NCBI GenBank assembly: GCA_017513085.1
Contig: JAFWDK010000019.1
Coordinates: forward strand, 1 to 64,000
From: Clostridiales bacterium
GTDB taxonomy: Bacteria > Bacillota > Clostridia > Saccharofermentanales > Saccharofermentanaceae
Direction: 5' to 3'
DNA: 64,000 nucleotides
Part shown: in pieces, positions 33,902-44,420 of the stretch
Position numbering within the stretch: the first letter of the stretch is position 1
Layout: the number at the start of each line of letters is the position of its first letter
Translations under genes and position numbers: made by a program
The notes under the pieces: generated by a model
Seen by the model: only the letters and a program-made list of their open reading frames with translations
The model's database searches: none
What the model was told of the DNA's origin: nothing

Positions 33902-33940
33902 TTACGGGTGAAATTGAAGAAATAGCGAATTCACCCGTAA
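33902..33940. other. Hairpin between two terminators
   Basis: TTACGGGTGAA and TTCACCCGTAA form an 11-bp perfect stem with a 17-nt loop. It lies directly downstream (minus strand) of the T tract of the first terminator and upstream of the second, so the segment 33802-33937 could be a small structured RNA. A direct repeat CCGGATCG occurs twice near 33870-33895. No promoter for it was recognised. Confidence 0.4.
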
Positions 33941-33968
33941 AAAAATACAGTTAGCACAAACTAACTGT
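33938..33968 (-). terminator. Rho-independent terminator after rodA
   Basis: Eight-bp perfect stem ACAGTTAG and CTAACTGT with a 6-nt loop, followed on the minus strand by ATTTTTTT. It lies 40 bp after the rodA stop. Confidence 0.85.
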
Positions 33969-34007
33969 TTCAACAACATACAAACAGAAGGCTCCGGAAA
34001 CCACCTA

Positions 34008-35138
34008 TCAAAGTGAAGAAGATTTCCGGTCCATAGAAACATTTAATATAAATCCCAACGAAATAAAGTTAACCATCATGGCTGTACCGCCATGGCTGAC
34101 AAAAGGAAGCGGGATACCGGTGATCGGAAGAAGCCCGACACACATGCCCATATTCTCGATAAAGTGGAAAGCATAGGAAGCCGTAAGACCGACAACGATA
34201 TATGAATAAGCTTTCCGGGCTGCACGCGAAGCAACATAAAGGCAACGCAAAAGGAAGAAAAAGGCCAGGACAACAATAGCCGTTGTGCCGATAAATCCCA
34301 TACGTTCTGACACAGCAGAATAGATAAAGTCTGACTGTTTTACCGGAACATTGACCAGAATGCCGGTGTGGTTACCCGTCAGTCCACCGGAAGCAATCGC
34401 CGCCTTGGACTGGATAAGGTTGTACTCGGAAACCGGATCAGAGCCCTCGAAGATCAAGGACAGGATCCTCTTCTTCTGATATGGCGCAAGGTAAAAATTC
34501 CAGACGATCGGCAGCACGCCAACGACCACACCCGAGATAGCCAGAAAGAAGTATCGGTATTTCAGGTTCCATATAAAAAGCATGCACACGAAAGAAAAAA
34601 CGATAACCATCGCCGTACCGAAGTCAGGCTGCTTAAAGATCAGCAGCATCGGCGGAGCATAGACAAGGGCCAGATAGACCCATCCCCGAACCATGGAGAT
34701 CACCTTCTGCCCCATATCCTCCAATATGTATGACGATACGATGACCAGTCCGATCTTTGTTAACTCCGAAGGCTGGAATGTACCAAGGAAAGGCAACTGC
34801 ATCCAGGAGTCCGCGCCCCACTGGTCTGCCAGAGTAAAACCATCGATCCTTACCCAAATAAGAAGCAGGATGGAAACCGCATATAAGATCCAACCGATCA
34901 TTTTCATGAACTGTGTATCAAGAAGGCAAATGACCATAGCGATCACGACACCCATGACAACGGCGATCACCTGCTTATAGAAGATCATGGGATAATCTTT
35001 AAACCCCTTCGAAAGCACCAGATTCAAGACATAAAGACCGATCGTGGTTATGGACAGGATCGGGATGACCAGCCAATAATCAACGGTACGCAGAGAATTA
35101 TTGCGTAAAAATTCGATTCCGGATTTTCCTTTATCCAT
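34008..35138 (-). CDS. rodA: RodA-type SEDS glycosyltransferase
   Basis: A 376-residue SEDS protein with about ten helices, a paralogue of the FtsW at 24247. IGLYVLNLVLSKGFKDYPMI, FQPSELTKIGLVIVSSYIL, KQPDFGTAMVIVFSFVCMLF and ITGIPLPFVSHGGTAMMVN are diagnostic. RodA polymerises glycan during side-wall growth. The ATG at 35138 has GAGGAG upstream and overlaps the lgt stop by 8 bp. Placement after lgt and before the division cluster suggests linkage to wall growth. Confidence 0.88.
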   Translation of the reverse strand: MDKGKSGIEFLRNNSLRTVDYWLVIPILSITTIGLYVLNLVLSKGFKDYPMIFYKQVIAVVMGVVIAMVICLLDTQFMKMIGWILYAVSILLLIWVRIDGFTLADQWGADSWMQLPFLGTFQPSELTKIGLVIVSSYILEDMGQKVISMVRGWVYLALVYAPPMLLIFKQPDFGTAMVIVFSFVCMLFIWNLKYRYFFLAISGVVVGVLPIVWNFYLAPYQKKRILSLIFEGSDPVSEYNLIQSKAAIASGGLTGNHTGILVNVPVKQSDFIYSAVSERMGFIGTTAIVVLAFFFLLRCLYVASRAARKAYSYIVVGLTASYAFHFIENMGMCVGLLPITGIPLPFVSHGGTAMMVNFISLGFILNVSMDRKSSSL

Positions 35139-36288
35139 CGATCTCCTCTTCGTCCTCGTCATCATCGGATACGTCGCTCACGTCTTCCTCATCATCAGAC
35201 GCATCCTCAAGAAGATCCTCTTTCTCTTCGTCGTCAGAAGATTCCTCTTCGTCAGACTCTTCTTCCTCATCCTCCAGACTGAAAGAAGACTTAGCCAGTC
35301 TCTCTACGCGATCTTCCACATCCTCATCCTCTTCGTATTCACGAAGTCTCTCTTCCTTCTTACGACGGGCTTCCTCCTGCATTCTCTGATCAGCTTTGAT
35401 GAATCTTTCAGGAATAGGCTTCTTCTTCCAATCCAAAGAACGGGCCATCAGGAGCAAGAAGATACCGACCACGATCAAGCCCAGAGAAAGGACCTGGGAA
35501 ATACGAAGATTAGTATTACCGATGTATAGCGAATCGGTACGCAGACCTTCGATAAAGAAACGTGCGATACCATAAAGGATAAAATATACGGATGTCGTCG
35601 TCCACGGTCTCTTGCTGTTCTTACGCACGGCAAGAAGGACGAAGAAAGTGATCAATGTGCATACAGACTCATAGAAGAATGTAGGATGAACCGGCATTTC
35701 CGAATCCAGTTCCGGGCAGTTCTGGGCAAGATATCTTGCTATTTCCGTACTCTTCATGCCCCAGGGAAGGTTTGTCGTCGTACCGAAAGCTTCCTGGTTA
35801 AAGAAGTTGCCCCAGCGGCCGATCGCCTGTCCCAGCGGAATGTATACCATAGCAAAATCAACCATCGTGGACATCGGCACTTTACGGATCTTACTCATCA
35901 GGAAGATCGCAAAGATCGCTCCGAGAACACCGCCATAAATCGCCAGTCCGCCTCCACGGAAGTTGATGATGTTTCCTAACGTTGCGCCTATATCACCTTT
36001 GACATAGTACTCGCCCCACTCGCAGAAAACATAGTACAGACGCGCGCCGATAAAAGCCATCGGAATCGTAAAAAGACAATAGTCAGTCAGAAGATCCGGG
36101 GTGATCCCGAACTTTCTGCACTGCTTCAATCCAAGGAAAATACAAAGTGCCACCGCGGCTCCGATCAGTACGCCGTACCAATAAAGCTTCAGTCCTCCGA
36201 TCGTAATGGCAACATTATCTATATTGAATTTCCATCCCAATCCCGGGAAGGAAACGATTTCTTTTTCCAAAGCAAGCAAAATATTCAT
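35131..36288 (-). CDS. lgt: Prolipoprotein diacylglyceryl transferase with acidic tail
   Basis: Lgt moves diacylglycerol from phosphatidylglycerol to the lipobox Cys of prolipoproteins. The 385-residue membrane protein has INFRGGGLAIYGGVLGAI and the Lgt signature GRWGNFFNQEAFG. After the last helix (about residue 285) comes a cytosolic extension of about 100 residues, first basic and coiled, then almost wholly Asp/Glu/Ser (EDEEEESDEEESSDDEEKED and onward). Normal Lgt proteins end near residue 280. Several lipoproteins in this window are likely clients. Confidence 0.92.
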   Translation of the reverse strand: MNILLALEKEIVSFPGLGWKFNIDNVAITIGGLKLYWYGVLIGAAVALCIFLGLKQCRKFGITPDLLTDYCLFTIPMAFIGARLYYVFCEWGEYYVKGDIGATLGNIINFRGGGLAIYGGVLGAIFAIFLMSKIRKVPMSTMVDFAMVYIPLGQAIGRWGNFFNQEAFGTTTNLPWGMKSTEIARYLAQNCPELDSEMPVHPTFFYESVCTLITFFVLLAVRKNSKRPWTTTSVYFILYGIARFFIEGLRTDSLYIGNTNLRISQVLSLGLIVVGIFLLLMARSLDWKKKPIPERFIKADQRMQEEARRKKEERLREYEEDEDVEDRVERLAKSSFSLEDEEEESDEEESSDDEEKEDLLEDASDDEEDVSDVSDDDEDEEEIDG

Positions 36289-36327
36289 TTTGAACCTCTT
36301 CTCTCTTTTTATCCACGCAATATAATA

Positions 36328-37314
36328 TCACATATACCCTTCAAACCGAACTGTTTTTTGCCGATCCATATGATACTGCCACACTTCTTTCTGATCCAGA
36401 AGCATCTGTTTCTTCAATTCTTCGACTGAACCGAACTGTCTTTCCGGGCGGATATATTTAAGAAGGAATACCGTCCCTCTGGTGCCGTAAAGCTGAAAAT
36501 GCTCACGAAAGATCATGGTCTCTGTAAGTGGAGAGTCGTCATCCTTATTAACCGTCGGGCGCATGCCAACATTTGTCAATCCGTGATACAGTTTTCCGTT
36601 ATAAAGATACGCAGAAGCGTACACACCGAACTTCGGGACGATTTTTTGTTTTTCGATTCGGATGTTTGCAGTCGGGAATCCCAGTTTTCTCCCGAGCTGC
36701 TGGCCCTTCTCCACTACGCCGGCATAGGCCAGCGGATGGTCCAGAAGCGTCTCGACTTTTTCCACGTTGCCCTCGGAAATCAGTTCACGGATCCAGGTGG
36801 AAGAGATCCTTCTCCCCTCGCAAAGCTCTGCTTTCACCGCGACGACTTCGATCCCGTTTTTCTTTCCCCAATCCCGAAGCAGGAAAAGATCTCCCGTACG
36901 TCCTTTGCCGAAATGGTAATCTTCGCCTACGACCACGACTCGTGCATGCATCCAGTTCTTGACACATACTTCAAGAAAATCGGTAGCGCTCATAGTTTTA
37001 ACTTTTTCATTGAAAGGAAGCGCGAACAGATCGTCCACACCCCAGGCGGATACGATTCCGCACCGCTCCGAATAGGTCGTGATCAGGCTGTTTTGAGACT
37101 TCGACGCAGGCGGATTCGCAAAAGTCTGCACCGCGGTACGAAGGCCCATTTCCTGCGCCTTATCACACATAGTACTGAAGATCTTCTGATGACCAAGATG
37201 CACGCCGTCAAAATACCCGAGAGCCACAGCACGCTCAGCCGTCACCGAGGTCGCGCTCGAAGGCGTAGAGATCAATTGACCGTCTTTATTGATCACACAA
37301 TTCCATACATTCAT
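36328..37314 (-). CDS. ribF: Bifunctional riboflavin kinase/FAD synthetase
   Basis: RibF makes FMN from riboflavin and then FAD. The 328-residue protein has the N-terminal nucleotidyltransferase (VALGYFDGVHLGHQKIFSTM, VVVGEDYHFGKGRTG, ISSTWIRELISEGNVE) and the C-terminal flavokinase (LGFPTANIRI, YHGLTNVGMRPTV). Its start overlaps the truB stop by 4 bp. The truB-ribF order is standard. Confidence 0.95.
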   Translation of the reverse strand: MNVWNCVINKDGQLISTPSSATSVTAERAVALGYFDGVHLGHQKIFSTMCDKAQEMGLRTAVQTFANPPASKSQNSLITTYSERCGIVSAWGVDDLFALPFNEKVKTMSATDFLEVCVKNWMHARVVVVGEDYHFGKGRTGDLFLLRDWGKKNGIEVVAVKAELCEGRRISSTWIRELISEGNVEKVETLLDHPLAYAGVVEKGQQLGRKLGFPTANIRIEKQKIVPKFGVYASAYLYNGKLYHGLTNVGMRPTVNKDDDSPLTETMIFREHFQLYGTRGTVFLLKYIRPERQFGSVEELKKQMLLDQKEVWQYHMDRQKTVRFEGYM

Positions 37315-38282
37315 CTTACGTCTTCCAGAACCCTTTCTTCGCGGATCACGAACTGACCATCCTCATTTTCCACATAGACGACCGCAACGGACCGTCCCTC
37401 ACAGCATGCCAGCACACGTGTACCGGAAAGAATACCGTCTATGTTTTCCATTCTATCCTTAAAGAGAGAGAAATCAAGTTTTTTACCATTGCCCATATCC
37501 GATGCTTCTTTACGGTTCACCGAAAGTTTCGGGAACGATGAAAAAACGCTATTTTCAGGCAAAAAGAAAGACTCGTCGTTATCTTCCGCCATCTTCTCGA
37601 GCTGTTCCGGCGTGTAAGCATCAGCAAGACTATACTGCCCGCTCGACAGTCTACGCAGTTCTTCGCAAAAAGCACCGAAGCCCAGCTTTTCTCCGATATC
37701 TTCACATAGCGAACGGATATAGGTACCCTTCGAGCAGGCTACCGTCATATCCACGCGGATCACACCTTGCTCCTCCCATATACGATGAACTTTGATAGAA
37801 TAGATCGTTACCAGGCGGCTCTTCATCTCCACCTGTTCACCTTTTCTAGCATAATCGTAAGCCGGACGGCCATTGATCTTGATAGCAGAATACACGGAAG
37901 GGACCTGGCTGATTTCACCGACCATGGAAGAAACAGCCTCACGGATCTTCGCGCCATTATCGCGCAGAAGTTCCTCTCTCTCCTCTAAGGAGGGTTTTCT
38001 TCCGCCGATCACTTCACCATCCACATCACCGGTCGACGTTTTCGCGCCCAGCACCATCGTCGCCCGGTACGTCTTGTCATGGTTTTCCATATACCGCAAG
38101 ACGCGGGTCGCCCTACCCACCGCAATGGTCAAAAGACCAGTCGCAAAGGGATCAAGAGTACCCGCATGTCCGACTTTTTTTACATGAAGCATTTTCCGGA
38201 TCCGGGCAACCACTGAAAAAGAAGTCATCCCTGCCGGTTTATCGACTAAAACGATACCACTTGGAAGAACCTGTTCACTCAT
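37311..38282 (-). CDS. truB: tRNA pseudouridine-55 synthase TruB
   Basis: A 323-residue TruB. GIVLVDKPAGMTSFSVV, VGHAGTLDPFATGLLTIAVG (catalytic Asp) and CSKGTYIRSLCEDIGEKLG are family motifs. It makes pseudouridine 55 in the T loop of tRNAs. It overlaps the preceding DHH phosphoesterase by 4 bp and ribF by 4 bp. Confidence 0.96.
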   Translation of the reverse strand: MSEQVLPSGIVLVDKPAGMTSFSVVARIRKMLHVKKVGHAGTLDPFATGLLTIAVGRATRVLRYMENHDKTYRATMVLGAKTSTGDVDGEVIGGRKPSLEEREELLRDNGAKIREAVSSMVGEISQVPSVYSAIKINGRPAYDYARKGEQVEMKSRLVTIYSIKVHRIWEEQGVIRVDMTVACSKGTYIRSLCEDIGEKLGFGAFCEELRRLSSGQYSLADAYTPEQLEKMAEDNDESFFLPENSVFSSFPKLSVNRKEASDMGNGKKLDFSLFKDRMENIDGILSGTRVLACCEGRSVAVVYVENEDGQFVIREERVLEDVR

Positions 38283-39304
38283 TGACGCTCCAAAAAGGTT
38301 GTCGCCTTTTCGACGATCTCCCTGACAAAAGTATCGATATCCGTATCCTTACCGGAGAATCCGGAAGCACGGTGATGTCCGCCGCCTCCCATAATCTGGG
38401 CAAAAGCAGCTGCATCAAATCCTTCTTTAGATCGGCAATTCACCCTGATCGTGCCGTCCTCACACTCTCTTACCGCAAAAGCAGCCAGTACGGTGTCGAT
38501 GTCGCGAAGAATATTCGCGATCCCATCCGCTGCGCCATCGGGGGCTTGTGTTTCTTCCATCATTTTCATCGTGATCTTGGTGATCGCGATCTTATCCTGA
38601 TCGAAAAGCTGCATGGCATTCATTGCCTGCGCCTGAAGAAGCACTTTCCCTTTGGAAGACTCGTCGAACAGATGGTACGCATTATCCGAGATATTGGCGC
38701 CCAGCTCCAGAAGATCCGCAGCCGCCCGGAAAGTCTTCGGATTCGTATTCTCGTAAGAAAACTTGCCGGAATCCGACTGGATGCCGACCATGAGCCAGTT
38801 GGCATTATCCTGATCAAGCAGTTTCTTTCCCGTCATTTCTTCCAGTTCACGAAGAAAAGCATAAACCAACTCGGACGCAGACGCGGCCTTCGGGTCAATA
38901 TAGGAATTCTCACAACTGTTTTCCACCGAAACATGATGATCGATCACAAGCTTTGTTTTCGCCTGTGCAAAAAGCGCTTCGCATCCGCCCATGCGGTGTG
39001 CTTCCGCGCAATCCACGGCAAATGCCAGGCCTTGTGCTTCTTTGGCACTCTCCTCGTTTTCCAAAGTTACGATACGATACAACTCTTCCGGGATCTCCAT
39101 GAAATATAGACGCGGAGGAATCGGGGCATCCAACATGACTTTCGCGTGAATTCCCATTCGAAGGAATCCGCTGGCCAGCGCGCAGGCTGAACCGACGGCA
39201 TCTCCGTCCACACGCGTGTGCGGGAAGATCTGGATTTCTTTATTCTCAAGGCAAGCAAAGCAGGCATACGCCTGCTTTGCAAAATCACTCATTTCTACGG
39301 GCAC
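38279..39304 (-). CDS. nrnA: DHH/DHHA1 phosphoesterase (NrnA-like)
   Basis: A 341-residue bifunctional oligoribonuclease/pAp-phosphatase-like protein. HTRVDGDAVGSACALA is the metal-binding motif I, AVDCAEAHRM motif II, and VIDHHVSVENS the DHH motif; NCRSKEGFDAAAFAQIMGGGGHHRASGF is the DHHA1 end. NrnA degrades nano-RNA and pAp. It lies between rbfA and truB, as in many Firmicutes. A GTG at 39304 with AAGGAGG 9 bp upstream is the likely start; an ATG at 39292 has poorer spacing. Confidence 0.9.
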   Translation of the reverse strand: MPVEMSDFAKQAYACFACLENKEIQIFPHTRVDGDAVGSACALASGFLRMGIHAKVMLDAPIPPRLYFMEIPEELYRIVTLENEESAKEAQGLAFAVDCAEAHRMGGCEALFAQAKTKLVIDHHVSVENSCENSYIDPKAASASELVYAFLRELEEMTGKKLLDQDNANWLMVGIQSDSGKFSYENTNPKTFRAAADLLELGANISDNAYHLFDESSKGKVLLQAQAMNAMQLFDQDKIAITKITMKMMEETQAPDGAADGIANILRDIDTVLAAFAVRECEDGTIRVNCRSKEGFDAAAFAQIMGGGGHHRASGFSGKDTDIDTFVREIVEKATTFLERQ

Positions 39305-39659
39305 GTTCTTCGTCCTCCTTGATGGTACGATCGATCAGATCCATAAGTTCCATGCTCTTCTCGATAGACTCATCCAGTTTAAAGTGCAATTCCGGCGCGA
39401 CGCGCAACTTGATGCGCTTGGCCACTTCGCGTCTGATAAAACCGGAAGCGCGCTCCATCGCCTCCATGCATGCGTCTTTCTCTGCTTTGGATCCATAGAC
39501 CGAAAGAAAGACGTTGGCATGTGTAAGGTCAGAAGACATACGCACTTCCATAACAGAAGTCATCATCGGGATACGCGGATCCTTCACTTCTGTCTGCAGA
39601 AGTTGAGATATCACTTTCTGCATCTCATCGCCCACTCGGGCAGCACGGTTTTGTCTCAT
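39285..39659 (-). CDS. rbfA: Ribosome-binding factor A
   Basis: A 124-residue KH-type 30S assembly factor: NRAARVGDEMQKVISQLLQ at the start, DPRIPMMTSVMEVRMSSDL and ANVFLSVYGSKAEK in the core, RIKLRVAPELHFKLDESIEK near the end. It helps mature the 16S rRNA 5' end. It starts 13 bp after infB and ends overlapping the DHH gene by 20 bp. Confidence 0.94.
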   Translation of the reverse strand: MRQNRAARVGDEMQKVISQLLQTEVKDPRIPMMTSVMEVRMSSDLTHANVFLSVYGSKAEKDACMEAMERASGFIRREVAKRIKLRVAPELHFKLDESIEKSMELMDLIDRTIKEDEERARRNE

Positions 39660-39672
39660 ATTCTCGTCCTAC

Positions 39673-42555
39673 TTATTTTCTCTTGATCTCCTGCATCTCG
39701 AAGACTTCAATGATATCGCCTTCTTCGATGTCGTTATAGTTCTCGATAGAAAGACCGCATTCATAACCGGCAGCAACTTCCTTCGCATCGTCCTTGAATC
39801 GCTTGAGGGAAGCAAGCTTACCCTGATGCACAACGATACCGTTTCGTACGATACGTACTTCAGAAGAACGAAGGATCTTACCATCCTGAACATACGCACC
39901 ACCGATCGTACCGACAGACGATACCTTGAATGTCTGGCGGATCTCGACGTGACCGAGCACCACTTCTTCGAACTGCGGCTTGAGCATTCCCTTCATGGCG
40001 TTCTCAATATCCTCGATCGCGTTATAGATAACGCTGTAGAGCTTAATATCCACGCCGACGCTCTTAGCCTGCTCGGTAACCACTGCGCTCGGACGAACGT
40101 TAAAGCCGATGATAACGGCATTGGATACGTCAGCGAGAGTAACATCGGACTCGGTGATCGTACCGACGCCACCATGGATGACTTTTACGCGGACTTCATC
40201 ATTAGACAGCTTCTCCAAAGACTGGGTAACCGCCTCGACAGAACCCTGTACGTCGGCCTTGATAATAAGATTGAGATCTTTGATCTCGCCCTCTGCAAGT
40301 ACCTGAGACAAGGTTTCGAGAGTCATTCTCGAAGACTTGTGGAGCTGTTCTTCTCTCTGCTTGATCTTTCTCTTTTCAACCAGCTGACGGGCCATCTTCT
40401 CATCGGTTACCGCATAGAAGGTCTCGCCTGCTTCCGGTACTTCCGGAAGACCTAAGATCTCTACCGGTACAGAAGGACCTGCCTTCTTCTGGGCAGTACC
40501 GTTTTCATCGTACATGGCACGGATATGACCGAAGATCGGACCGGTAACGACTGTGTCGCCGGCACGAAGTGTACCACGCTGAACAAGAACGGTAGCAACC
40601 GGACCTCTGTTCTTATCGAGCTTAGCCTCGATAACAGTACCCTTCGCCTGACGCTTCGGATCCGCTTTCAGTTCCATAACATCAGCAGTGAGAAGCACCA
40701 TCTCGAGAAGATCGTCAATACCTTCACCGGACTTACTGGAAACCGGAACCATGATCGTGGATCCGCCCCATTCTTCCGGAAGGAGACCCTGAGAAGAAAG
40801 CTCCTGCTTTACTCTATCCGGGTTTGCGCCAACCTTATCGATCTTCGTGATCGCTACAATGATCTCGGTGTTAGCAGCTCTTGCATGGTTGATCGCCTCG
40901 ATCGTCTGCGGCATGACACCATCATCTGCAGCAACGACCAGGATCGCGATATCGGTAACCTGTGCACCACGGGCACGCATCGTTGTAAACGCTTCGTGAC
41001 CAGGCGTATCGAGGAATGTGATCTGTCTACCCTTGCAACGAACTGTATACGCACCGATGTGCTGGGTGATACCACCGGCCTCACCTTTTACAACAGAAGC
41101 CGAACGGATCTTATCGAGGAGTGAAGTCTTACCATGGTCAACGTGACCCATAACCACCACGATCGGCGGACGCGGTTTCATGTTCTCCTCGTTATCCTCG
41201 CTATCGTCAAAGAGGATATCCTCTTCGGTAACCTCTACGATCGGCTCTGTAGTGATGCCGTACTCAGAAGCAACCAGCGCTGCTGTATCGTAGTCCAGCT
41301 CCTGATTGAGCGTAACCAGCATCCCCATCGTCATGAGCGTCTTGATAACATCCGCACTACGCTTGCCAAGGCCCTCGGCCAGTTCTTTTACCGTGATGAA
41401 AGGCGGAAGCTCAACATGCGTAAGCTGAGCGTGCACCACCGGAGCTGCCGCTACGAAAGACTGGCGCTTCACCTTCTTTTTACCCTTGTTATCTCTGTAC
41501 ATCGAATCGAGTACAGCATCATCGGAAAGAAGATCGGATGCATTACCTGTAAAACGGTTTGCGCTCTTGTTGCCGGAACGACGGTCAGCATTGGCATTAC
41601 TGCTCTTCTGGTTATCTTTCTTCGAATCCTTCTGTGGCTCTTTGCGGCTCTTCTCGTAAGCATCACGTGCAGCGAAGTTTGCCTTCTCCTTTGTTGCCTC
41701 CGGCGGAAGATCCTGCTTCGGCTTGGAGCTCTTCTTCGGCTGGTTTCTATTATTGTTGTAAATATCGTCATCATCTTTGTCTTTTGGAGAGAATCCGCCA
41801 AAAGAACCGCCGCGCGAGCCTCTGTTCTGACCTGGTGTGCCGCCTTGACGTGGGCCGCCCTGCGGTCTGTCGCCGCGTCCCTGGTAACCGCCTTGCGGTC
41901 TGTCACCTCTGCCCTGATAGTTGCCACGGTTTGCGCCCTGTCCCTGCGGACGGACAAACGTGGAAGTTTCACGCGTATAACCTGCAGAAGGTGCTTTGAC
42001 CACAGCGGAGGAAAGACGCGGTCCTTCACTCTTCGGCTCTTCTTTTTTCGGAGCCTCCGGAGCAGCAGGCTTGGCTGCCGGAGCTTCCGGCTCTTTCTTC
42101 TCTGCCTTTTCAGGAACTTCTTCCTTGACTGCAACAGGTTCTTTTGTTTCTTTCACCGGCTTCGGTTCTTCTTTTACGACCGGAGCTTTCTCTTCCTTGG
42201 GTTCCTTAACTGCTTTTTCTTCCTTAGCAGCCTTGGTGGCCTTAGTCGTCTTCTTCGGAGCCGCAGGCTCTTCTGTCTTCTTCTCTTCGGCTGCTTTTTC
42301 CACAGGAACCTTCGGTGCCGGTTCCACAACAGGTGCTTTCACCGGTGCTTCCTTGGCCTTTGGCTCTTCCACTTTGGCAACTGTCTCAGTACCCTCTTCC
42401 GTCGGAGGTTTCTTGGCCTTCTTATTTACACGCCCGACACGAAGAGTCTTGGTACCGGAAATACCGCTTACCGTTCTCTTAAGGCCTTGTGAAGAATCAG
42501 CCTTGTTCTCGGCTTTTTCCTCTCCTGGTGTTACTTTCTTTTTGTCTTCTGCCAT
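39673..42555 (-). CDS. infB: Translation initiation factor IF-2
   Basis: A 960-residue IF-2. The first 400 residues are a low-complexity linker: Lys/Glu/Ala/Pro-rich, then a Gly-Arg stretch with repeated [12 protein letters not shown]. The IF2_N helix region ([20 protein letters not shown]) precedes the GTPase with [24 protein letters not shown] and TKID. Domains II, III and the tRNA-binding C-terminus follow. It binds initiator tRNA and joins the subunits. AGGAGGAAACA lies before the ATG at 42555, so this start is preferred to two upstream Met codons. Confidence 0.97.
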   Translation of the reverse strand: MAEDKKKVTPGEEKAENKADSSQGLKRTVSGISGTKTLRVGRVNKKAKKPPTEEGTETVAKVEEPKAKEAPVKAPVVEPAPKVPVEKAAEEKKTEEPAAPKKTTKATKAAKEEKAVKEPKEEKAPVVKEEPKPVKETKEPVAVKEEVPEKAEKKEPEAPAAKPAAPEAPKKEEPKSEGPRLSSAVVKAPSAGYTRETSTFVRPQGQGANRGNYQGRGDRPQGGYQGRGDRPQGGPRQGGTPGQNRGSRGGSFGGFSPKDKDDDDIYNNNRNQPKKSSKPKQDLPPEATKEKANFAARDAYEKSRKEPQKDSKKDNQKSSNANADRRSGNKSANRFTGNASDLLSDDAVLDSMYRDNKGKKKVKRQSFVAAAPVVHAQLTHVELPPFITVKELAEGLGKRSADVIKTLMTMGMLVTLNQELDYDTAALVASEYGITTEPIVEVTEEDILFDDSEDNEENMKPRPPIVVVMGHVDHGKTSLLDKIRSASVVKGEAGGITQHIGAYTVRCKGRQITFLDTPGHEAFTTMRARGAQVTDIAILVVAADDGVMPQTIEAINHARAANTEIIVAITKIDKVGANPDRVKQELSSQGLLPEEWGGSTIMVPVSSKSGEGIDDLLEMVLLTADVMELKADPKRQAKGTVIEAKLDKNRGPVATVLVQRGTLRAGDTVVTGPIFGHIRAMYDENGTAQKKAGPSVPVEILGLPEVPEAGETFYAVTDEKMARQLVEKRKIKQREEQLHKSSRMTLETLSQVLAEGEIKDLNLIIKADVQGSVEAVTQSLEKLSNDEVRVKVIHGGVGTITESDVTLADVSNAVIIGFNVRPSAVVTEQAKSVGVDIKLYSVIYNAIEDIENAMKGMLKPQFEEVVLGHVEIRQTFKVSSVGTIGGAYVQDGKILRSSEVRIVRNGIVVHQGKLASLKRFKDDAKEVAAGYECGLSIENYNDIEEGDIIEVFEMQEIKRK

Positions 42556-42569
42556 TGTTTCCTCCTGCA

Positions 42570-42935
42570 TCATTCTGTCTTTCCATCAGACAGTTTACTT
42601 ATATATTCATCTATCATCTTCATTAGTTTTTCAGCAAACCCGGCATCGAGTATCGCTATGGCAATCCGCGAATCCCGTCCGATCGCTCTTCCTAATTCTT
42701 GATTACTTCCTATTACCCTGACCTTCGTCTCCTCCTCCGAAGCGATCCTGGTCAGTTTCTCCTTCTGCCGGTCAGAACCATCCTCAGCGAGGATCAACAG
42801 TTCCACTGCACCGGCATGGAGTGCCTGTTCCACCGCATCCGACCCGGAAGTCAGAAGAGATGCCCGATAAGCAAGTCCGATACTCGAAAGTATCCTTTCC
42901 TTGGTGACGACCTTACTCGTCTTTTCCTTTCTCAT
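42570..42935 (-). CDS. L7Ae-family ribosomal protein, YlxQ-like
   Basis: A 121-residue L7Ae/L30e/Gadd45 fold protein in the ylxQ position between ylxR and inf[40 protein letters not shown] and [20 protein letters not shown] fit the family, which binds kink-turn RNA. The ATG at 42935 has AAGGTGG 9 bp upstream and overlaps the ylxR end by 23 bp; an ATG at 42944 is too near the SD. Confidence 0.8.
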   Translation of the reverse strand: MRKEKTSKVVTKERILSSIGLAYRASLLTSGSDAVEQALHAGAVELLILAEDGSDRQKEKLTRIASEEETKVRVIGSNQELGRAIGRDSRIAIAILDAGFAEKLMKMIDEYISKLSDGKTE

Positions 42936-43206
42936 CTTCTGCATCCACCTTTTCTTCAGTATCCAGAAGCTTCTCGGCGGCTCCCCGGTTGATCTTATCC
43001 TTAAGACCATATTCGAACCGATGCTGTTTGACCGCTTTCTCCAGACACTCCGGATTCTTACAAACATATGCGCCCCGGCCCGGCATCTTTCCGGTCGGAT
43101 CGACCGTCACTTCTCCGTCTTCCGTAGCAACGATACGGATCAGCTCTTTCTTCGGCAGACGTTCTCTACAGGTGATGCACATTCTCATTGGTATTTTCTT
43201 TGCCAT
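42913..43206 (-). CDS. YlxR family RNA-binding protein
   Basis: A 97-residue YlxR (DUF448). [20 protein letters not shown] and [18 protein letters not shown] are its conserved Cys-containing segments. It is thought to bind RNA or to act with RNase P and transcription. An acidic, Lys-rich tail of about 20 residues overlaps ylxQ. It lies in the standard rimP-nusA-ylxR-ylxQ-infB order. Confidence 0.92.
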   Translation of the reverse strand: MAKKIPMRMCITCRERLPKKELIRIVATEDGEVTVDPTGKMPGRGAYVCKNPECLEKAVKQHRFEYGLKDKINRGAAEKLLDTEEKVDAEDEKGKDE

Positions 43207-43246
43207 ATCTGAATGCCTTCTTTCTCAACCCGCGATCACGCTTATC

Positions 43247-44383
43247 TCAGGCCTTATCTTCCGAAGACTCATCGTCTACGACAGTAAAGTTCTCAACCAG
43301 ATCGTTCTGCACCATCTGCTGGAATTGGCTGGAGCTCTTGATATCGATCTTCCAACCCGTCAGTCTTGCCGCCAGACGTACATTCTGTCCGGCACGGCCG
43401 ATTGCCAGAGAATACTGCTGGTCCGGAACGATAACCTGAGCGTTCATCTCTTTAGTACCATCTTCATTTGTGATGATCTCAGTATCCACACGCTCAACCT
43501 TTGCCGGAGAAAGCGCGTTGCTGATGAATACAGCCGGATCATCGCTATACTGGATCACATCGATCTTCTCCTGGCCAAGCTCATCCATGATCGCCTGGAT
43601 ACGTGCGCCACGCTGACCTACACAAGCGCCGAGCGGGTCGACATCCGGATCACGGGAAACTACTGCAACCTTGGAACGGGAACCTGCCTCACGGGCAACA
43701 TTCACGATCTCTACGATACCGTCATGGATCTCCGGAACCTCCTGTTCCAGAAGCTTTCTGACCAGATTCGGATGGCTTCGGGAAACAATGATCATCGGAC
43801 GCTCTTTTTCGATCTGAACACGAAGGATCAGGAACTTCATTCTCTTATTGAAAGAATAGTCCTCATCTTTAACCTGTTCCTGACGAGGAAGAGTCGCTTC
43901 CGCACGGCCGATATCAACAAAAACGAAACGATTGTCACTTCTTTGGATCACACCGGTAGCGAGCTCACCCTGTCTATCGGAGAACTCCGACTCGATACGG
44001 CTGTTCTCGGTATCACGAAGCTTCTTGCTGATTGCATCCTTAGCCACCTTGGCAGCCAAACGTCCCAGAGATTCAACATCCATATTCATCTCGATCGTAT
44101 CGCCCTCTTCCAGATCCGGGTCGATCTCTTTCGCCTCTTCCAGCGAGATCTGTGTATTCGGGTTGGTTACCTCGGCAACAACTTCCACTTCTTCATATAC
44201 GGAGATCTCACCGGTCTCACGGTCGATTTCCGCAAAAACCTGCTCATTCTCCTTTGCATCTGCGAATTCTCTCTTAAAAGCAGCAACAAGTGCCTCTTCT
44301 ACCGCCTCAAAAAGCACTTCCTCTTCGAGTCCTCTTTCCTTCGCTACAGCCTGAAGCGCCAGCAACAATTCTTCGTTTTTCAT
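43247..44383 (-). CDS. nusA: Transcription factor NusA
   Basis: A 378-residue NusA. The N-terminal RNA polymerase-binding domain ([20 protein letters not shown]) precedes an S1 domain and two KH domains ([40 protein letters not shown]). Length is that of the Gram-positive form without the acidic repeats of E. coli. It affects pausing, termination and antitermination. It starts 37 bp after rimP. Confidence 0.97.
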   Translation of the reverse strand: MKNEELLLALQAVAKERGLEEEVLFEAVEEALVAAFKREFADAKENEQVFAEIDRETGEISVYEEVEVVAEVTNPNTQISLEEAKEIDPDLEEGDTIEMNMDVESLGRLAAKVAKDAISKKLRDTENSRIESEFSDRQGELATGVIQRSDNRFVFVDIGRAEATLPRQEQVKDEDYSFNKRMKFLILRVQIEKERPMIIVSRSHPNLVRKLLEQEVPEIHDGIVEIVNVAREAGSRSKVAVVSRDPDVDPLGACVGQRGARIQAIMDELGQEKIDVIQYSDDPAVFISNALSPAKVERVDTEIITNEDGTKEMNAQVIVPDQQYSLAIGRAGQNVRLAARLTGWKIDIKSSSQFQQMVQNDLVENFTVVDDESSEDKA

Positions 44384-44420
44384 ACAAACTCTCCTTATCT
44401 TTATCGTTTTGGTTTACTGA

